A DNA stretch of 64,000 nt from Ruminococcus albus AD2013 (lineage in GTDB: Bacteria > Bacillota > Clostridia > Oscillospirales > Ruminococcaceae): NCBI RefSeq assembly GCF_000526775.1, contig NZ_JAGS01000001.1:1116001-1180000 (forward strand), read 5' to 3'. The notes below the pieces were generated by a model that was not told the origin of the DNA, ran no database searches, and saw only the letters and a list, made by a program, of their open reading frames with translations. The position numbers and the translations under genes were made by a program. Numbering within the stretch: the first letter of the stretch is position 1; the number at the start of each line of letters is the position of its first letter. Below, one piece after another: positions 41,102 to 49,401 of this stretch.

Positions 41102-44100
41102 TCTTCTCCCTCCCCCTTTTCATTCATTATCTCTTCAAGCGCTTCTTTCATCTGCTCTTTGTTTCCCTTTCTCGGCTCATCGGGAAAGGCTTTTCCGCAT
41201 ATGCCGCCGAATCGGCAGTATGAGCATATATTCTCCAGCGGGTCGGCATCGATGTCACCATCTAGCAGACGGTTTCCGTACTCGATGACCTTGCGTTTCG
41301 CAAATATCCTCATGGCAGTGAACATAGCATCGCTCATGGTACAGCTGCTGAGTGAAGCTTTGCTGATAGTCGAGTCAAGCTTCTCATTTATGCCATCCGC
41401 ATCGGATATCCTGCCCTTTCGGGAAAATGCATCGATGGCAGATTCGCAGGCAGCGGTGTAAAGTGCGTCCTCCGAAAGTTCGCAGTCCTCGGAAAGCTTC
41501 TGACCGTCGCCTATCAGTTTCAGGTAGAATACTCCCGCCTGTTCAAGCTCCATATCTGGGTTGACGGGATTGCCCGTTTCAAGCAGAACAGACAGATATA
41601 TGAGCATTTGCAGATTCAGCCCGCAGAAAAGTTCGCCAAGGTCAAAGGCTGTCTGTTTGCGGAATTTATAGTCGATTATTCGCACGAATTTTCTGCCGTT
41701 CTCATCCTCGTAGATGTCGGCGCGGTCGATAGTGCCGATAAGAACAATGTGTCTGCCGTCTTTCAGCGTCAGGTCGAGATGGTCGGCACCGTTATCTCTG
41801 GTCAGCCTGTATTCGGTAACTGCGGGCGCAAATCCGCCGTTTGAAAGTTCCCGCTGAACATACTTAACGATGTTGAACGCCTGCTGTTTCATCGATTCAA
41901 ATCGGTAGAGGAATGTTTTGTTCTTGCCGAAATCTCCGCAGAAAACGTTTTTGTAATAGTCGCCGAAACGTTCTTCTATCAGCCCCGTTATATCTTCCTC
42001 GGTCATGGCAAGAAAATGCTCGCGGTTCTCGGTGGGAGTGCGTTCTTCCGAACCTATGGCTTTTTCGAGAACATCGTGTATCATCAGACCCTTGTTAAGA
42101 CCGTCCATATCCATCTTCTGTGAACGTGAAAGTCTCAGCCCGTAATTGCAGAAGTACATAAATGGACATTTGAAATAGTTGTCAAGCTTGGTCGGTGAAA
42201 CTTCCGCTGTTTCAGCCGCAAAAAAGACTTCCTTTGCTCTTTCTTCCGAAAGCTTGAAAGGCTTATCCTTGCAGGCTTCACTGAGAGTCCTAAGCTTATC
42301 ATAATAGTAAGCCGAGCCCATAAGGGAATCACGTATACTGCTGACAGAAGCGGTGTTATCCCGGGAATGTTCTATGTACACAGTGTAAGCCGTCTTGTAT
42401 GAAGTGCAGAAAAAGTCGGAGGGCAGCTGATTTATACTCTCCACCCCAAGACCCAGTATCTCACGCACTTCTTTAACAAGCACCGATGGACGCTTCTCCG
42501 TACCTAGCAGGTCGGAACGGGAATACAGCACATAAAGCCTGTCCGTAGGCGTACAAAGTGCGGTGTAAGCGGCAAGTCTTTCGCGTTTGAGGGTATTCAG
42601 CGAATTATCCGCTATCTCGATATCCTCTTCAAGCTTTAAAAGTTCCTTTTCGTGTTCGCTGAGAAGTCCCCTGCTTTTAACCGAGGCAGGAAATACGCCG
42701 TCATTGACCTCCGCCGCAAACAGAGCCTTTACACCGCTGAACCTCGAATGTGAAGCATCAACTATGCGGACACAGTCAAGCTTCTGCGGCGGCTCGGAGA
42801 CTTTCATCTGCGAGAGCATAAGGCTGTAAAGGTCGTAATAACTGCGCAGACTTATCTTTTCCTCCCCAAGCAGTTCGTATATCGACCTGACAGCAGAAAG
42901 GCTCATTGTCCATAGCTGTTTCAGCCCTCTTGACATCTCGATTTCCGTGTCGTTGTCCGATAAGCTGACGCGCTTTACCAGCGAATAGGTCTGCCTTGAA
43001 AGGTCGAGGGCATCAAGCAGGTCGTAAAATGCCCTTGATATCTGTGCGGCAGACGCACCTGAACAAGCCTCCTTGAAATTCACAAGTGGCTCGATGACCT
43101 GTCTTCTCATATCGTTTATGCGCCCGAGGTCAACGCCGCTGTCGGGTGCGGCAGTGAAATCCTCCGTCCACATATCGCCGTCAACGCCCCAGCGCACGCA
43201 GTAGTCCTCCAGATCGCTTATCTCGTAATTCAAAAGCCCGTACAGCGGCGATTTTATCAGCTTTATGATATTATCAGTCCTGAATTTTCCGGTGAGAACG
43301 GTCTTGAAAATAGTGTTTATATAATGCACTATCGCCGATGCATCGATACTGTCACGCTTATCAAGAAAGAACGGGATATCATATCTCTCCATCGCCCCCG
43401 AGATAACCGCGCCGAAGCTTTCAAGGTCGCGGACGGTGACAGCTATATCGTTGAATTTATAATTCTCCTCACGGACAAGCCTGCATATCTCTGCACAGAT
43501 GTAATCTGCTTCTTCATAAACATCATCAGCCGCAAGGACTTTCACGCAGTCCCCCGAAGCTTTGTAGGGTATCCTGTTGTAGTCAAAAAGATGCTCGCTC
43601 AGCTGTAGGATATCGGGGTGGTCGCCTGATATTTCGGGAGCGGAAGTCTCCCTCAGCTGCTTGTTGTGGCTCATTGTCATATCTCTCAGCATCTGCCTTA
43701 CGGACACAGTGATATCAAAGGGATTAGTTCGGCATCGGGAAACAAAAGCATCATCGATAAGCAGTGATACTGTCAGGGACTTTCCCTTGACGATGCACTG
43801 TTCAAGCATACGTTTTTCATCGTAGGAAAAATCAGTGAACGCCGAAACGAATATGCTCTTGCCGTCGAAAACATCACAGGTCTTTGAAAGTTCAGCCGCT
43901 TCTTCCATCAGTGAGAGCTGATCTTTCATATCGGCTTTTTCAAGTTCCTGCTTATAATTCTCGAATATAGCCCCGATATCGGAAAGCTTCATGGAGATAG
44001 AGCCTTCCAGCTTTGCCGAAGCCATCTGCAAAGCCTGCGGAGTCACACCGCTCTGGCGCAGGCGGGGCAGAAGTTCAGTCAGCTCACCGATAAATGAAGC

Positions 44101-44448
44101 CTTGGCAGTGCTGTTCTTGTAGTACCTTATAACGCCGTCCTTAACGGCTTTTTTCACTGCGAGGAACATGAGTATCATCTGGGCATTGGCATTGGCGCTG
44201 TCCTTTGCTTTGCTGCCGTATCTTGCTGAGATATCCTCTGCAAGATGCTGAAAGCCCGCGGTCTCGATACTGTTGAAAAGTCTCGCCCCGAGAGCTTCAT
44301 ACAGAGTCTTGTCATACTCAAAAGAGAACTGGTCGGGCACGATGACAAGCACCTTTTCTCCCGAAGAAGCGGCTTCACATATACGCTGTATAAAAAGGCT
44401 TTCGCGGCTGCTGCGCACACCGCCTGTGATGATCTCTGTCATGATCAT
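41098..44448 (-). CDS. addB: ATP-dependent helicase/nuclease subunit B (AddB), 1116 aa
   Basis: Partner of AddA with a helicase-like fold and a second RecB-type nuclease domain. The nuclease motif is intact (IGTIDRADIYEDENGRK, then RIIDYK). The four iron-sulfur cysteines are present: one in NYFKCPFMYFC near 770 and three in ICSYCRFGGICG near 1080. The oddity is the N-terminal nucleotide loop: where AddB proteins usually carry a GxxGSGKT-like P-loop, this one reads GGVRSSRES (9-17), lacking the Walker Lys. ATP binding by AddB is therefore doubtful, while AddA keeps its P-loop. First gene of the operon, with a good promoter; GGGGAGG precedes the ATG. Confidence 0.92.
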   Translation of the reverse strand: MIMTEIITGGVRSSRESLFIQRICEAASSGEKVLVIVPDQFSFEYDKTLYEALGARLFNSIETAGFQHLAEDISARYGSKAKDSANANAQMILMFLAVKKAVKDGVIRYYKNSTAKASFIGELTELLPRLRQSGVTPQALQMASAKLEGSISMKLSDIGAIFENYKQELEKADMKDQLSLMEEAAELSKTCDVFDGKSIFVSAFTDFSYDEKRMLEQCIVKGKSLTVSLLIDDAFVSRCRTNPFDITVSVRQMLRDMTMSHNKQLRETSAPEISGDHPDILQLSEHLFDYNRIPYKASGDCVKVLAADDVYEEADYICAEICRLVREENYKFNDIAVTVRDLESFGAVISGAMERYDIPFFLDKRDSIDASAIVHYINTIFKTVLTGKFRTDNIIKLIKSPLYGLLNYEISDLEDYCVRWGVDGDMWTEDFTAAPDSGVDLGRINDMRRQVIEPLVNFKEACSGASAAQISRAFYDLLDALDLSRQTYSLVKRVSLSDNDTEIEMSRGLKQLWTMSLSAVRSIYELLGEEKISLRSYYDLYSLMLSQMKVSEPPQKLDCVRIVDASHSRFSGVKALFAAEVNDGVFPASVKSRGLLSEHEKELLKLEEDIEIADNSLNTLKRERLAAYTALCTPTDRLYVLYSRSDLLGTEKRPSVLVKEVREILGLGVESINQLPSDFFCTSYKTAYTVYIEHSRDNTASVSSIRDSLMGSAYYYDKLRTLSEACKDKPFKLSEERAKEVFFAAETAEVSPTKLDNYFKCPFMYFCNYGLRLSRSQKMDMDGLNKGLMIHDVLEKAIGSEERTPTENREHFLAMTEEDITGLIEERFGDYYKNVFCGDFGKNKTFLYRFESMKQQAFNIVKYVQRELSNGGFAPAVTEYRLTRDNGADHLDLTLKDGRHIVLIGTIDRADIYEDENGRKFVRIIDYKFRKQTAFDLGELFCGLNLQMLIYLSVLLETGNPVNPDMELEQAGVFYLKLIGDGQKLSEDCELSEDALYTAACESAIDAFSRKGRISDADGINEKLDSTISKASLSSCTMSDAMFTAMRIFAKRKVIEYGNRLLDGDIDADPLENICSYCRFGGICGKAFPDEPRKGNKEQMKEALEEIMNEKGEGEE

Positions 44449-44475
44449 TCCTCCCCGTAGGATATAGTCATTAAC

Positions 44476-44504
44476 AGTATACCACCCCGGAAGATTTTTG
44501 TCAA
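44476..44504 (-). promoter_or_regulatory. Promoter of the addBA operon
   Basis: Minus-strand TTGACA (44499-44504), 17-base spacer, TATACT (44476-44481). Confidence 0.85.
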
Positions 44505-44528
44505 ATCAAAGATGTACAAATTTTGGTA

Positions 44529-44753
44529 CTAGTCCATCAATTCCAGTATAAACTCGGCTATCCTAAAAGATATCTCTATCTCGCCCTCACCATTTATCAC
44601 TGTCAGCTCCCCGATCTTCGTCTTTTCCTCTTCAAAATGAACAGCCTGCGCAGGAAAAAATGCATTCTGTATGCCGCTGAAAAATCTGCCGTTCCCAAAA
44701 GCGAAAATAAACGCCGATACTGCCGCGATGTAAAGTCTTGAACCTCTTGTCAT
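44529..44753 (-). CDS. Small exported or anchored protein, 74 aa
   Basis: The ATG at 44753 is set by GGGAGG seven bases upstream. A basic start (MTRGSRLY) leads to a hydrophobic segment (IAAVSAFIFAFGNGRFF) like a signal anchor, then a short polar beta-rich tail (KIGELTVINGEGEIEISFRI). Its ribosome site is inside a 14-bp hairpin that also looks like the terminator of metH, so expression may depend on read-through or on melting of that hairpin. Function unknown. Confidence 0.55.
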   Translation of the reverse strand: MTRGSRLYIAAVSAFIFAFGNGRFFSGIQNAFFPAQAVHFEEEKTKIGELTVINGEGEIEISFRIAEFILELMD

Positions 44754-44760
44754 AAAAATT

Positions 44761-44796
44761 CCTCCCATAATAAGCTTTCACACTTATCATGGGAGG
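44761..44796 (-). terminator. metH terminator hairpin that hides the next ribosome site
   Basis: Arms 44761-44774 and 44783-44796 form a 14-bp stem with one mismatch and an 8-base loop, 20 bases after the metH stop on the minus strand. The 3' arm ends in GGGAGG, followed by AATTTTT and the ATG of the small gene. The same hairpin can end metH transcripts and sequester the downstream Shine-Dalgarno. Confidence 0.75.
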
Positions 44797-44815
44797 AAAA
44801 TAATAGTTTATTCAG

Positions 44816-47182
44816 TTAGTTACCAAAAACCTGTCTTGCAATATCCACAGACTGCTTGGCATCCTTCGAGTAGAAATCAGCACCTATCTGCTCCGCATAA
44901 TCGGGTGTGACAACCGCACCGCCCACCATTATCTTGCAGTCAACATTGTTGGCACGCAGAAGCTTGATAGTTTCTTCCATGCTGACCAGAGTAGTGGTCA
45001 TCAGCGCTGAAAGTCCGACCAGATGAACATCGTTCTCGATAGCCGCGTCAACAACTGTCTGATAGTCAACGTCCTTGCCAAGGTCGATGACCTCGTAGCC
45101 GTAGTTTTCAAGCAGAACTTTAACTATGTTCTTGCCGATATCGTGTATATCGCCCTTGACCGTCGCAAGTATTATCTTGCCCTTTGAAACACTGCTGCCG
45201 CCCTCTGCAAGCATTTTCTGCTTGATGACCTCAAAACAGCCCTGTGCAACACCTGCGGTCTGTATCAGCTGGGGCAGGAATATTTTGCCCTTTTCAAACT
45301 GTTCGCCCGCCTTGTCCAGTGCAGGAACAAGCATCTCATTGATTATGGTCATGGAATCCGTAGTTTCCAGAAGCTTCGCTGTTATCTCGGCACCCTCACC
45401 TTTAAGACCGTGTTCAATGGCATATGGTAAGTCCATGTCGGACTTCTTCTCTGCCTTGGGCGCAGGCGAAGAAGTATCTGCACCGTAGTGGGCAATGAAA
45501 TCCATGGAATTTTTATCTATGTTGGTCAGCAGCTTGTAAGTCCTTACAGTCGCTGTCATGGAATCGATATTCGGATTCATGATAGGCAGGTCAAGACCGC
45601 TTGTCAGGCACATCATCAGGAAGTTGTGGTTGACGATCTCTCTGCTTGGCAGACCGAAGCTTATATTAGAAACACCGAGAACAGTCCTAAGACCCAGTTC
45701 ATGCTTTACACGGTATACAGCATTGACCGTCTGCATAACGTTCTCCTGTTCCGCAGAAGCCGTCAGTGTAAGGCAGTCGATATAAACGTCCTCTTTGCGT
45801 ATTCCTATCGACATGGCGCGGTCGAGTATCTTCTTAGCCAGTGCAAAACGCGCGTCAGCGGTCTTTGGTATGCCGTTTTCGTCAAGGGTAAGACCCACCA
45901 CAGCTGCACCGTATTTCTTTACCAGAGGAAGCACCGTTTCAAGGGACTTTTCCTCAGCGTTTACAGAGTTTACAATGGGCTTGCCGTTGTATACCCTCAG
46001 CGCCGCTTCCATTACCTCGGGGATAGTGGAGTCAAGCTGCAGAGGAACATCGCAAACGCCCTGCAAAGCCTTTACCGCTTTTACCATCATCGCCTTTTCG
46101 TCAATGGCGGGAAGTCCTACATTGACATCAAGGATATCCGCACCTGCGTCTATCTGTTCCATAGCCTGTCCGAGGATATAATCGATATCTCCCTCAAGCA
46201 GTGCCTGCTTGAAACGCTTTTTACCTGTGGGATTTATCCTCTCACCGATGATTCGTGGCTGGTCGATAACAACAGTTTCCGTAGGTGAACAGCACACAGC
46301 AGGAATATGAACTTCCCTCTCGATGTACTTTTTACCTTCCAGCATCTTTTTCAGCGCCGCGATGTAAGTCGGATTGGTACCGCAGCAGCCGCCTATTACC
46401 TTGATGCCCAGAGGTATCAGCTTCTCGGCGAACTCTGCAAATTCTTCAGCTGAACAGTTGTATTCGTTGGTAACAGGGTCGGGCAGACCTGCATTGGGCT
46501 TTACCACAACAGGCAGGGTCGTCCACTGACATATCTTCTCAACAACAGGATAAAGCTCCTTAGGTCCCAGAGAACAGTTGACACCCAGAGCATCAACTCC
46601 AAGACCCTCGGCAGTAAGGCACATTGCGCTTATATCAACGCCCGTAAAGGTACGCATATTCTCCTCGAAAGTCATGGTACACATTATCGGGAGATCGCTG
46701 TTTTCTTTAGCCGCAAGGATAGCCGCTTTCAGCTCGTAAAGGTCGGTCATGGTCTCAAAGACGATAACGTCGGCTTCTCTGCCTGCGATGACCATTTCCT
46801 TGAAGATGTCGTAAGCTTCTTCAAAAGTCAGCGTGCCCGTAGGTTCAAGCATCTGTCCTATGGAACCGATATCCAGTGCAACAAGGGTATCATGACCCTC
46901 AGCCGCCTTTCTCGCCAGACGTATGCCCTCACCTATCAGTGTTTCAACAGAATATCCGCACTTGGCAAGCTTGTGTCTGTTTCCGCCGAAAGTGTTGGCA
47001 TAAATTACGTCCGAACCCGCCTCGATGTACTGCCTGTGTATATCCAGCAGCCATTCGGGCTTTTCGATATTCATGACCTCGGGCGTTTCACCCATTTTCA
47101 GACCCTTTGCCTGGAGCATAGTGCCCATGGCACCGTCAAGTATCACAAATTCCTTGTTTTTTAATAGTTCTCTAAACCCCAC
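44816..47182 (-). CDS. metH: Cobalamin-dependent methionine synthase, core without reactivation domain, 788 aa
   Basis: Methylates homocysteine to methionine using methyltetrahydrofolate and cobalamin. Domains in order: homocysteine-binding barrel (about 1-290) with zinc Cys in VNCSLGP and GGCCGTNP; pterin-binding barrel (about 310-570, IGERINPTGKKRFKQALLEG, then DILDVNVGLPAIDE); four-helix cap (about 600-690); cobalamin Rossmann domain with GDIHDIGKNIVKVLL near 710. The C-terminal AdoMet-dependent activation domain of long MetH is absent and encoded by the gene just upstream. The start is GTG at 47182 with GAGGGG six bases before it; this overlaps the upstream gene by 11 bases and gives the normal N-terminus. 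Confidence 0.93.
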   Translation of the reverse strand: MGFRELLKNKEFVILDGAMGTMLQAKGLKMGETPEVMNIEKPEWLLDIHRQYIEAGSDVIYANTFGGNRHKLAKCGYSVETLIGEGIRLARKAAEGHDTLVALDIGSIGQMLEPTGTLTFEEAYDIFKEMVIAGREADVIVFETMTDLYELKAAILAAKENSDLPIMCTMTFEENMRTFTGVDISAMCLTAEGLGVDALGVNCSLGPKELYPVVEKICQWTTLPVVVKPNAGLPDPVTNEYNCSAEEFAEFAEKLIPLGIKVIGGCCGTNPTYIAALKKMLEGKKYIEREVHIPAVCCSPTETVVIDQPRIIGERINPTGKKRFKQALLEGDIDYILGQAMEQIDAGADILDVNVGLPAIDEKAMMVKAVKALQGVCDVPLQLDSTIPEVMEAALRVYNGKPIVNSVNAEEKSLETVLPLVKKYGAAVVGLTLDENGIPKTADARFALAKKILDRAMSIGIRKEDVYIDCLTLTASAEQENVMQTVNAVYRVKHELGLRTVLGVSNISFGLPSREIVNHNFLMMCLTSGLDLPIMNPNIDSMTATVRTYKLLTNIDKNSMDFIAHYGADTSSPAPKAEKKSDMDLPYAIEHGLKGEGAEITAKLLETTDSMTIINEMLVPALDKAGEQFEKGKIFLPQLIQTAGVAQGCFEVIKQKMLAEGGSSVSKGKIILATVKGDIHDIGKNIVKVLLENYGYEVIDLGKDVDYQTVVDAAIENDVHLVGLSALMTTTLVSMEETIKLLRANNVDCKIMVGGAVVTPDYAEQIGADFYSKDAKQSVDIARQVFGN

Positions 47183-47861
47183 AGTGATCCCCTCTTTTCC
47201 TGAACTGACAAACATCTTTCATATTGCACGCAGAACATCCCTGTCTGCCCTTTTGTATCTCGTTTTCACTAAGACCTATCACCGCCGTGACGGATTTTCT
47301 CGGCGTAAGGATATTGTTTTCTGTGGCATTCAGCCCTATACGCTTCTGTGCCTGCAAAACATCGAGAAAACTGCCCTGGATATCCAGCGGTAAGTCGCCG
47401 TAGCCCGGAGAGAACCGCCATGTACGATAGTATGCCGAAAACTCCTGCCCTATGGAATCCTCAGCCGCATCGCATACCTGTTCAACAGCTGCACTGGCAA
47501 GAAAATCCGCCATGACCGCACGGGTCATATCGGTGGCTTCATAACGGCGTATCACTCTGTCTGCGTGTGCGGATAAAGTCGCCGCCATAAGCACCACTTT
47601 GCAGCACCCCGCAAGATGTTCCCTGATGGCATCGCCCTTCAGCACAAGAGAAGTCCCGTAGACCGCAACACCCTCGCCGACCTCTTCAATATCGAACACA
47701 TGGTAGACACAGCATGGCTTTATCACCGCAAGCAGAGCCTTTTCGCACTCGTTCATCATTGAAAGTATATTTTCATCGGGAGAAGTATCCCCATAGCCCA
47801 TATAGCGCAGTGCTTCATTTTTATTGAGATTTTCAAGTACTACCTGCAGTTGACCGTTCAA
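47172..47861 (-). CDS. Methionine synthase reactivation-domain protein, 229 aa
   Basis: Stand-alone homologue of the C-terminal activation module of MetH, which binds AdoMet and re-methylates oxidised cobalamin. The AdoMet-site signature RFSPGYGDLPLDIQG is at about 145-159, and the helical stretch with SIGQEFSAYYRTW precedes it. A Cys-rich end (GCSACNMKDVC) is common in clostridial versions. The start is TTG at 47861, with GGAGG eight bases upstream; the ATGs further upstream lie within or before the -10 box and cannot be used. It overlaps metH, so equal synthesis of both parts of a split enzyme is likely. Confidence 0.85.
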   Translation of the reverse strand: MNGQLQVVLENLNKNEALRYMGYGDTSPDENILSMMNECEKALLAVIKPCCVYHVFDIEEVGEGVAVYGTSLVLKGDAIREHLAGCCKVVLMAATLSAHADRVIRRYEATDMTRAVMADFLASAAVEQVCDAAEDSIGQEFSAYYRTWRFSPGYGDLPLDIQGSFLDVLQAQKRIGLNATENNILTPRKSVTAVIGLSENEIQKGRQGCSACNMKDVCQFRKRGDHCGV

Positions 47862-47892
47862 ACCGCCGTCCTCCAAACTACATATTTTTACC

Positions 47893-47921
47893 ATTATAGC
47901 ACATTTCACCCGAAAAGTAAA
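47893..47921 (-). promoter_or_regulatory. Promoter of the split metH operon
   Basis: Minus-strand TTTACT (47916-47921), 17-base spacer, TATAAT (47893-47898). The IS element begins 19 bases upstream of the -35 box. No S-box or cobalamin riboswitch fits in the short leader. Confidence 0.75.
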
Positions 47922-47939
47922 GATACCCTACGACCATCA

Positions 47940-49169
47940 CACGGAAATCAATTTTCAAAAATCACCCTCGAAATCATCAGCGGCTCCATAAGACATTCAA
48001 ACATAAGTTTGGATATGGCGGCTTTAGAATTGTTCCGATTTTTAAAGTTCTTGATTAAATTTATCGCAGCTTTTCTGAACATATTCAGGCATTGCTGAAC
48101 GTCTTTGTTTTCGACTCTGCACCAATCTTCTTCAAAATGAACATCAAGCAGCCAGTGCATTGACTCAACTGACCATTCCATTCTTGCATGATGAAGGAGC
48201 TGTTCCGCTGTCATTTCGCGGCTTGAAAGGTAATAGTGCCATTCGCTCGAAGTGCCTTTTTTCGTTGCAAATTCAGTATGAATGGCTCCTATGCACTTCA
48301 GATTTTTCCACTCTTTTTTCTGTTCCAGCCAGTTGATATCTGTTGTTACATACGCTGTCCTTGTTTCAACTCTGCCACGGTTTTTCTCCGTTCTTGAAAC
48401 TGTTTGCATAGTGTCTCTGAGAGAACTGTCCTGCACATAATCCTCGATATCTTTCTTCAAATTTGGGTGATTATCCTTAACGCAAAGCAGATAATCTGCC
48501 TTTTGTTTTACGATAATCTCAGCAGTTTCTTTCTGACAGTTCAGTGCATCCGCAACAACTATATTACCCTTTATTTTCAGTTCTTTCAGAAGCTCCTGCA
48601 CCGCAGGTATCTCGTTGCTTTTATCGTCCGTGCTGCGTTGTGCCAGGGTCAATCCAAGTTCGCATACCTGTGCGCTGATGATGTGCAGAGGACTTTCGAT
48701 CTTACTCATTTTAAGTGTCGAACAAACAGTTTTCCCGTCAAGAGAGATCGTCATACTTTTGGACTTTTCGGGCATAAATGAATAGACCCAATCCGCAAAA
48801 CAGCGGTTGAGCGATTCGGGCTTGACATATTTCAGCAGGCTCAATATCCAATAATAGCAAGGGACATGATCGATTCCGAATTTCTCCTTTAAGAATTCGC
48901 TTACTCTGTCATTTGTCGCCCATTGATGAATCTGATGAATGTTTCTAAGTCCACAGATACTTCCAAGAATTGCTATTGTAATGATATCGGGGATACTGCA
49001 AAAATAGCCGTCATATTCCTCATATAATTCAATATCTTCAAAATACTCGGTTATTCCATTATTCATGCCTATATTATATCATTTTCCAGGTGCTCTGTCC
49101 AGTAATTTGTACAATCTGAAATATAAATGTAACTTTTGAAACCTGATTTTTTGAAAATTGATTTCCGTG
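47940..49169 (-). mobile_element. Complete insertion sequence, ISAs1 family, 1230 bp
   Basis: Terminal inverted repeats of about 25 bp (47940-47964 and 49144-49169; both begin CACGGAAATCAATTTTCAAA read inwards, one extra A on the right) bracket one transposase gene. A perfect 9-bp direct repeat CGACCATCA flanks the element at 47931-47939 and 49170-49178, as expected for target duplication. Intact ends and an intact gene suggest recent insertion. Confidence 0.93.
47948..49066 (-). CDS. ISAs1-family transposase, 372 aa
   Basis: DDE transposase that moves the surrounding element. Family features: the N-terminal FEDIELYEEYDGY and IPDIITIAILGSICGL region (DDE_Tnp_1-associated), catalytic TISLDGKTVCST with the first Asp near 118, NIVVADALNCQ with the second Asp near 178, and the Glu in the ARMEWSVESMHWLLDVHF segment near 300, the typical end of an H-repeat/ISAs1 DDE domain. 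The frame is uninterrupted and full length, and the stop lies within the left terminal repeat. It is likely active. Confidence 0.93.
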   Translation of the reverse strand: MNNGITEYFEDIELYEEYDGYFCSIPDIITIAILGSICGLRNIHQIHQWATNDRVSEFLKEKFGIDHVPCYYWILSLLKYVKPESLNRCFADWVYSFMPEKSKSMTISLDGKTVCSTLKMSKIESPLHIISAQVCELGLTLAQRSTDDKSNEIPAVQELLKELKIKGNIVVADALNCQKETAEIIVKQKADYLLCVKDNHPNLKKDIEDYVQDSSLRDTMQTVSRTEKNRGRVETRTAYVTTDINWLEQKKEWKNLKCIGAIHTEFATKKGTSSEWHYYLSSREMTAEQLLHHARMEWSVESMHWLLDVHFEEDWCRVENKDVQQCLNMFRKAAINLIKNFKNRNNSKAAISKLMFECLMEPLMISRVIFEN

Positions 49170-49247
49170 CGACCATCAGCCTTGTAAAGATTCGATAAAT
49201 ATAACTTTTCCAAATAGCAAACATGATATGCCGTTAGATACATTCAT

Positions 49248-49332
49248 ATACCAAAGTATACGAACCAATACCAAAGTATACGAACCGATACCACAGCATA
49301 CGAACTTTATCGGGTGACATACCAAAGGATAC
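49248..49332 (+). repeat. 20-bp tandem repeat, three units plus a partial one
   Basis: Units at 49248-49267, 49268-49287 and 49288-49307 (consensus ATACCAAAGTATACGAACCR; first two differ at one base, third at five) are followed after 11 bases by a partial unit at 49319-49332. They lie between the IS element and the dnaJ terminator. The unit contains the palindrome GTATAC. Confidence 0.8.
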
Positions 49333-49340
49333 ATACAAAA

Positions 49341-49368
49341 AACTGACCCCGCATAAGCGAAGTCAGTT
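49341..49368 (-). terminator. Terminator of the hrcA-grpE-dnaK-dnaJ operon
   Basis: Stem AACTGAC (49341-49347) with GTCAGTT (49362-49368), followed by six T on the minus strand, 33 bases after the dnaJ stop. Confidence 0.82.
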
Positions 49369-49401
49369 GATGATATTTTATAGCTTTTTGAGTTCAAATT
49401 C

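Noticed and set aside
44816..47940. S-box or cobalamin riboswitch for metH
   Set aside because: The leader between the promoter (47893-47921) and TTG 47861 is only about 25 nt, too short for either.
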